The notes below the pieces were generated by a model. It did not search any database. It was not told where the DNA came from and saw only the letters and a list, made by a program, of their open reading frames with translations. Shown here one piece after another: positions 40,090 to 43,949 of a stretch of 43,949 nt of DNA (the stretch's first letter is position 1; every line of letters starts with the position of its first letter). Source of the DNA: a virus. The position numbers were made by a program, and so were the translations under genes. Where the stretch lies: positions 1 through 43,949 of IMG/VR virus record IMGVR_UViG_3300010885_026620; one strand, given 5' to 3'.

Positions 40090-41126
40090 AAATAAATGTG
40101 TTAAGCTTATTCGATGGTATATCATGTTGCCAACAGGCATTAAATAGAGCAGGAATACAATACAACAAATATTATGCAAGCGAGATTGATAAACACGCAA
40201 TTAAATCTACTATGTGCAATTATCCTGATACTATACAATTGGGTAGTGTTACGGAATGGCAAACATGGAGTATAGATTGGCAAAGTATAGGTTTAATTGT
40301 TGCCGGGTCACCTTGTCAAGGATTTAGTTTTGCAGGAAAACAACTTGCTTTTGATGACGAAAGAAGTAAATTGTTTTTTGAGTTTGTCAATATTCTACGC
40401 CACGTTCAAAAGTTTAATCCTGATGTTAAGTATATTTTAGAAAACGTTTACATGAAAAAAGAACATGAAAAAGTTATAACAAACATTTTAGGCGTAGCTC
40501 CTATTAAAATAAATTCAGCTTTATTTTCAGCCCAATCTAGGAAAAGGAACTACTGGACAAATTTTGGCTTGCAGTCAGCAGGTTTGTTTGGTTACCCGGT
40601 ATCAACTATCAAACAACCAAAAGACAAAGGCATCTTATTAAAGCACATTTTACAGCCTGAAAGCGAAGTTGATGAAAAGTATTATTTGAGTGATAAGATG
40701 TTATCTTTTTTTATTAGTAATCATGAAAAAATGAAAGCTAATAATCAAGGTTTTTCTTTTACCCCTACTGAAAACTTTGATACTAAATCTAAAACAGTAA
40801 CAACAAAGGAAGGCAGTAGGATGGAAAATAATTTTATCAAAGTTTCAAGAGACGGACAGGTAAAAAAAAACCAAAATAAAAGTGTATGCTTTACAGCAGG
40901 TGGTAATAGTGGCGGTAACCATTCGGATATGGATTTGATATTATTATTAGAAAATTACCGTATCAGAAGATTGAGTGTAATCGAAGTTTGCAGACTTCAA
41001 ACGATTGCAGACGATTACTTTTTTAAAGATGGCAAACAAATAATATCAGATTCACAAATTTATAAATCATGCGGAAATGGGTTTACCGTTGACGTTATTG
41101 CTTATATATTAAACTACATAAAATAA
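40086..41126 (+). CDS. DNA cytosine-5 methyltransferase
   Basis: The 346 residues contain motif I 'LSLFDGISCCQQAL' (D10-G11), motif IV 'GSPCQGFS' with catalytic C77, motif VI E119-N120-V121, motif VIII 'QSRKRNYW' (150-157) and motif X 'GNGFTVDVIAYIL'. All catalytic parts are present. The recognition region (about 180-270) is not recognised, so the target site is unknown. It would protect phage DNA from restriction or mark it; with the D12 enzyme the phage would carry two modification types. Confidence 0.92.
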   Translation: MKINVLSLFDGISCCQQALNRAGIQYNKYYASEIDKHAIKSTMCNYPDTIQLGSVTEWQTWSIDWQSIGLIVAGSPCQGFSFAGKQLAFDDERSKLFFEFVNILRHVQKFNPDVKYILENVYMKKEHEKVITNILGVAPIKINSALFSAQSRKRNYWTNFGLQSAGLFGYPVSTIKQPKDKGILLKHILQPESEVDEKYYLSDKMLSFFISNHEKMKANNQGFSFTPTENFDTKSKTVTTKEGSRMENNFIKVSRDGQVKKNQNKSVCFTAGGNSGGNHSDMDLILLLENYRIRRLSVIEVCRLQTIADDYFFKDGKQIISDSQIYKSCGNGFTVDVIAYILNYIK

Positions 41127-41173
41127 AACACATCCCCACACCACAACAGCTACTTAATGAAGTATGCGATATT

Positions 41174-41419
41174 ATGCAAGAACACCCCATAAAAGTAGCA
41201 GGACGCAACAGAGACAAGGGAATAGTAAAGGTCAGACATTACTACGCCTACATAGGGCGAAAATACTACAAGTTCAAACTGAAACAACTTGCAGAACCGT
41301 TATATCGAGACCATACAACGATAATCAACAGCCTTCAAGTAGTAAAAGATTGGATTGATAGTAAAGATTGGATTTGCGTAAATGATTTGGAACTTTTAAA
41401 AAGACATTTTAAATTATGA
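41174..41419 (+). CDS. DnaA domain IV-like origin-binding protein
   Basis: The frame from ATG 41174 gives 81 residues with a DnaA domain IV pattern: 'RNRDKGIVKVRHYYAYIGRK', then 'LAEPLYRDHTTIINSLQVVK', where R-D-H-T-T is the DnaA-box-binding signature. The family's first helix, however, seems to lie upstream in the same frame ('TPQQLLNEVCDIM', 41135-41176), which is open back to 41093 without an ATG, GTG or TTG. The true start may be a rare codon (ATT at 41108 or ATA at 41123) or follow a -1 shift at the methyltransferase end. It could assist or compete with host DnaA. Confidence 0.65.
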   Translation: MQEHPIKVAGRNRDKGIVKVRHYYAYIGRKYYKFKLKQLAEPLYRDHTTIINSLQVVKDWIDSKDWICVNDLELLKRHFKL

Positions 41420-41706
41420 AAGAAGTAACAACGCCGCAACAGTTGAAGTTATTAATTGAATTATACTTTTCCGACATTGAAATAGACGTGAAAGAAGTTG
41501 AGGAATACTTTTGTTTTATCGCTAGTGTAGTTTATCGGTTTAGTTATGTCTCAATAGGAAAGGCATTAGGAGTTTGTGAATGTACGCCGCCGTTAAAAAA
41601 AAGAAAGTTAGATAAGAAATTGAGACTTAATAAAGGAAGCGAATACAGCACAATCAAAGAAATAGTCAAATTTGCATCCCCTAGCCTTGTTTTTAGTCTT
41701 TATTAA
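41416..41706 (+). CDS. Hypothetical protein after the DnaA-like gene
   Basis: The 96 residues start 'MKEVTTPQQLKLLIELYFSD', share T-P-Q-Q-L with the extended start of the DnaA-like frame, and end in a basic tail. 'YVSIGKALGVCECTP' may belong to a small helical fold. The start overlaps the previous stop as ATGA. Function unknown. Confidence 0.5.
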   Translation: MKEVTTPQQLKLLIELYFSDIEIDVKEVEEYFCFIASVVYRFSYVSIGKALGVCECTPPLKKRKLDKKLRLNKGSEYSTIKEIVKFASPSLVFSLY

Positions 41707-41841
41707 TGGAAGTAAGGGGTTTATATTACTAACTACACTATAATTGAAATTTAAGCTTTATTTTAAGTTATTGTATTTGTTAATGAAAATAAAAAATTAT
41801 AGAATTATAAAAAATAATTAGCAACGTATTGAAATAACCTA

Positions 41842-41849
41842 TATCTTCG
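41842..41849 (+). promoter_or_regulatory. Candidate -7 element (TATCTTCG) in a 184-base intergenic region
   Basis: The region 41707-41890 holds no gene. TATCTTCG is one base off the consensus and resembles TATATTCG used at 22028. No good -33 element. It would give a leader of about 37 bases for the 41891 gene. Confidence 0.35.
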
Positions 41850-41890
41850 TGTCATCAAAGCAATTAAGCGGAGAGATAAATATTAAGATT

Positions 41891-42184
41891 ATGGCACAAG
41901 CTACATTAAATATCAGCAAAGTTTTAACAGTTTTGGAATCAACTAAGTTTGGTACTAAAGTATATTCTACAAGTAAAAAAAGATTTGTAGAAATTGCATC
42001 AACTTTTGATAAAATAGAGTTTACTGCTTCATGGACAAAACTATCAAATTTCAATAAGTTAGAATCTGAATTATTAAATTTAGGCTTTGTAAAAAGTACA
42101 ATTTCTTATTTTACAATAGATAATATTGAAGACGTAAAATTTGATTTATGTATGTTTAGAATCGAATACATCAAATCTAATTAA
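41891..42184 (+). CDS. Hypothetical protein with conserved leader motif
   Basis: I use the ATG at 41891 (97 residues, 'MAQATLNISKVLTVLESTKF') preceded by TTAAGATT instead of the one at 41849. Two helical stretches and several beta strands; no known family. N-terminus similar to the minus-strand 31354 product. Confidence 0.55.
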   Translation: MAQATLNISKVLTVLESTKFGTKVYSTSKKRFVEIASTFDKIEFTASWTKLSNFNKLESELLNLGFVKSTISYFTIDNIEDVKFDLCMFRIEYIKSN

Positions 42185-42228
42185 TTCACCTCAAAGGGGT
42201 GCAGCATCCTATAAACTGCATTAAGATT

Positions 42229-42423
42229 ATGAACATAGAACGTTGGCAACAGCACAGCCTACCCGAAAAATGGGAGTTAATAGGCAAGATTACCCACTTA
42301 ATGCAAAATAGCGAACAAGGCTATGACAAGTGCATGGAGTTGATTAGACAAGCCGAGCAAGACGGCATTTTTTCACAAGTAAAATTTGAACATAATGGAA
42401 TGGACGTACAAGAACAAAACTAA
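42229..42423 (+). CDS. Small hypothetical protein with conserved leader motif
   Basis: The ATG at 42229 (64 residues, 'MNIERWQQHSLPEKWELIGK') follows TTAAGATT; a GTG at 42199 is less likely. A short hairpin (CACC/GGTG, 42187-42203) lies upstream. Acidic and helical. Overlaps the XRE gene. Confidence 0.55.
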   Translation: MNIERWQQHSLPEKWELIGKITHLMQNSEQGYDKCMELIRQAEQDGIFSQVKFEHNGMDVQEQN

Positions 42424-42601
42424 GTCCGAGTGGGCGAAGTTAATCAGAAAACAGCGTAGGGCGTTGGATATAACGCAGCAAGAACTAGCAGGTTATGTGA
42501 ACGTTGCTACTTCGACAATTGCTCACATTGAAACGTGTAGAATGTTTCCAAGTGAGGATAAACTAGAAAAAATATTGTTGGTACTTAAAATTGAAGAATA
42601 A
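42386..42601 (+). CDS. XRE-family HTH transcriptional regulator
   Basis: The 71 residues contain a Cro/C1-type helix-turn-helix: 'WAKLIRKQRRALDITQQELA', then 'YVNVATSTIAHIETC'. An ATG at 42395 is an alternative start. It probably regulates phage promoters; no repressor with a dimerisation domain is seen, so lysogeny is uncertain. It overlaps the next gene by one base. Confidence 0.85.
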   Translation: MNIMEWTYKNKTKSEWAKLIRKQRRALDITQQELAGYVNVATSTIAHIETCRMFPSEDKLEKILLVLKIEE

Positions 42602-43242
42602 TGAACACATACGAAAAATATTGTGCAAATGTATTTGTTGCAAAGTGTACAGAACAACACGAAAAAGGGGAAATAATCACCCTTACAACTAAGTACGGTC
42701 AAGAACACGACTGTATAGTATTTAACCAAGTAGCCGCAAAGGACGGCTGCTTTTACTACTCGATAGTAAGGGCAGACGGTTACAACGTACAGGAGAGAGC
42801 TAAGGCTAAGGCAGAGCGTTTACAAGGATGGGCTATTAATGCCGAGAAACGCTCAAATGATTATTACAAGGCTTCACAAGAAGGTAAAGACTTCTTAGTA
42901 CTAGCAGAGCCTATAAAAATAGGGCATCATTCAGAAAAGCGGCACAGAGCTTTAATAGACCGCAATTGGAATAGGATGGGGAAATGTGTTGCGGAAAGCA
43001 ATAAAGCCGCTGAATATGAAAGCAGGGCTGAATATTGGGAAAAACAGGCGAACGTCATAAACTTGTCAATGCCAGAAAGTTTGGACTATTACGAATATAA
43101 ACTTGAACAAGCAAAAGCAATACACCAAGGCATGAAAGATGGTACAGTTAAGAGGTCGCACGGAATGAGCTTGCAATATGCAAATAAAGACGTGAAAGAA
43201 TTGCAAGCTAAATTAATCACAGCGCAAAAATTGTGGAAGTAA
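42601..43242 (+). CDS. DUF3560-family protein
   Basis: The 213 residues fit DUF3560: 'AERLQGWAINAEKRSNDYYK', then 'EPIKIGHHSEKRHRALIDRN' and 'ESNKAAEYESRAEYWEKQAN'. The G-H-H-S-E-x-R-H block is the family hallmark. DUF3560 proteins occur on phages and plasmids, with unknown function. The stop overlaps the methyltransferase start by one base (TAATG). Confidence 0.82.
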   Translation: MNTYEKYCANVFVAKCTEQHEKGEIITLTTKYGQEHDCIVFNQVAAKDGCFYYSIVRADGYNVQERAKAKAERLQGWAINAEKRSNDYYKASQEGKDFLVLAEPIKIGHHSEKRHRALIDRNWNRMGKCVAESNKAAEYESRAEYWEKQANVINLSMPESLDYYEYKLEQAKAIHQGMKDGTVKRSHGMSLQYANKDVKELQAKLITAQKLWK

Positions 43243-43949
43243 TGCCTATCCCCTATCAAGGCAGCAAAAGAAAGTCTGCACACAAAATTTATAGTACTAT
43301 TTCAAAGTTGAATCCTGAAAGTAAATTTTTAGTCGATTTGGTTTGCGGCGGTTTTGCAGTAGGCGAATATTTCATCAAAAAAGGATGGAGTGTTATCGCC
43401 AATGACAAAAACAAATATGTAGTTGCCTTATTGAAAAAGGTAATATTTGAAGGATTACCTGAAGATATTGTAACAAAGTTTGTTACTCGTGAAATGTTCT
43501 TTGATATTAGCCGTGACAATAGCGACAATTATGAACCGTGGTATGTGGGTTTTGTTCAATGCGGTTATAGTTTTGGGAATAATCAAGTAACTTATTTATT
43601 TGGCAAAGACATTGAACATATCAAAAAAGCAGGACATGAATTAGTAGTTAATAGCAATAGTGCTTTAATTCAAGGCATGCTGACAAAGGAACAAATAGAC
43701 CGTGTATTTCAATATAAAGACCGTATTAGGCGTAGGATTGAGTTAAGGCGTATATCAGTAGAATTACAAAGTAGAACGCTAGAATTACAGCAGTTGCAGC
43801 AGTTGGAGCAGTTGCAGCGGTTGCAGCAGTTGCAGCGTAAACAAAACGTAAGGTTATTTTCAGACGATTATAAAAATATTGTTATCCCTACAGATGCAAT
43901 AGTCTATTGTGATAATCCATATAAGGGAACGTCTGAATATAAAGAGGGC
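43242..43949 (+). CDS. D12-class DNA N6-adenine methyltransferase, N-terminal part
   Basis: This frame runs off the right end and continues at base 157 on the left. Residues 1-10 'MPIPYQGSKR' and motif I 'FLVDLVCGGF' (29-38), then N54-D55, are the S-adenosylmethionine-binding elements of D12/Dam-type enzymes. The Q/L-rich tract follows near residues 178-202, then motif IV as D224-N-P-Y227 in this copy (D-I-P-Y in the left copy). It is coupled to the DUF3560 gene by TAATG. Together with the cytosine methyltransferase it suggests anti-restriction modification. Confidence 0.88.
   Translation, partial: MPIPYQGSKRKSAHKIYSTISKLNPESKFLVDLVCGGFAVGEYFIKKGWSVIANDKNKYVVALLKKVIFEGLPEDIVTKFVTREMFFDISRDNSDNYEPWYVGFVQCGYSFGNNQVTYLFGKDIEHIKKAGHELVVNSNSALIQGMLTKEQIDRVFQYKDRIRRRIELRRISVELQSRTLELQQLQQLEQLQRLQQLQRKQNVRLFSDDYKNIVIPTDAIVYCDNPYKGTSEYKEG
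43776..43949. repeat. Right copy of the contig-end overlap
   Basis: Matches 1-156 except for 18 extra bases in the CAG/TTG tract and A at 43915 versus T at 122. Because the difference is a whole number of codons, the methyltransferase frame stays open in both versions. Confidence 0.93.

Noticed and set aside
41164-41358. ORF of 64 residues over the DnaA-like gene
   Set aside because: Out of frame with the clear DnaA domain IV signature; translation is low-complexity and basic.
40086-43949. Restriction-modification system
   Set aside because: Two methyltransferases are present but no restriction endonuclease gene lies nearby; they look like stand-alone phage enzymes.

Overview
The window is a tailed-phage genome. 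The host was most likely a member of the Bacteroidota. The evidence is a low G+C content, start codons preceded by A-rich sequence rather than Shine-Dalgarno motifs, promoters of the Bacteroides type (TTTG, about 19 bp, TAnnTTTG), signal peptides ending in AQ or SQ, and many small proteins of kinds typical of Bacteroidota phages. The first 156 bases recur at the end (43776-43949), so the contig closes on itself as a map of about 43.8 kb. A D12-class adenine methyltransferase gene runs across the junction. The two copies of the junction differ by an in-frame 18-bp repeat expansion and by one base in the catalytic motif.

Bases 448-7412 carry an antirepressor-like gene and then the DNA-packaging and head module: small and large terminase, a DUF1320-like protein, a Mu gp29-like portal, a MuF head protein with a toxin-like C-terminal domain, a Mu gpG-like protein and a neck candidate. 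A four-gene minus-strand cassette (7474-8328) interrupts this operon behind a terminator. From 8383 to 24909 come a prohead protease fused to the major capsid protein, a contractile-tail module (sheath, tube, a tail chaperone with a -1 frameshift signal, tape measure, hub, spike, wedge-like proteins) and fibre-like proteins. Three genes in this block encode predicted Sec signal peptides. Bases 24931-27074 look like a lysis cassette: several small membrane proteins, a unimolecular-spanin-like lipoprotein and a DUF5675 protein.

Bases 27158-32516 are a minus-strand accessory operon of small, mostly unknown genes. It includes a 20-unit hexapeptide beta-helix protein, a GNAT acetyltransferase and several membrane microproteins under 60 residues. 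Two back-to-back promoters (32535-32612) separate it from the plus-strand replication and recombination operon. That operon encodes a Rad52-like annealing protein, a YqaJ-like exonuclease, SSB, a VRR-NUC-like nuclease, a DUF4373 replication initiator, a primase-helicase, a cytosine-5 methyltransferase, a DnaA domain IV-like protein, an XRE regulator, a DUF3560 protein and the D12 methyltransferase.

The most notable signals are: (i) a promoter-driven structured RNA or attenuator directly ahead of the replication-initiator operon; (ii) four iterons spaced exactly 22 bp apart inside the initiator gene, probably the origin; (iii) an 11-base motif ending in the start codon (TTAAGATTATG) in seven non-structural genes on both strands; (iv) several promoters placed four bases before the start codon, suggesting leaderless mRNAs; and (v) the MuF-toxin fusion. 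I found no integrase, transposase, tRNA, rRNA or CRISPR array. No stretch over 300 bases lacks a gene.
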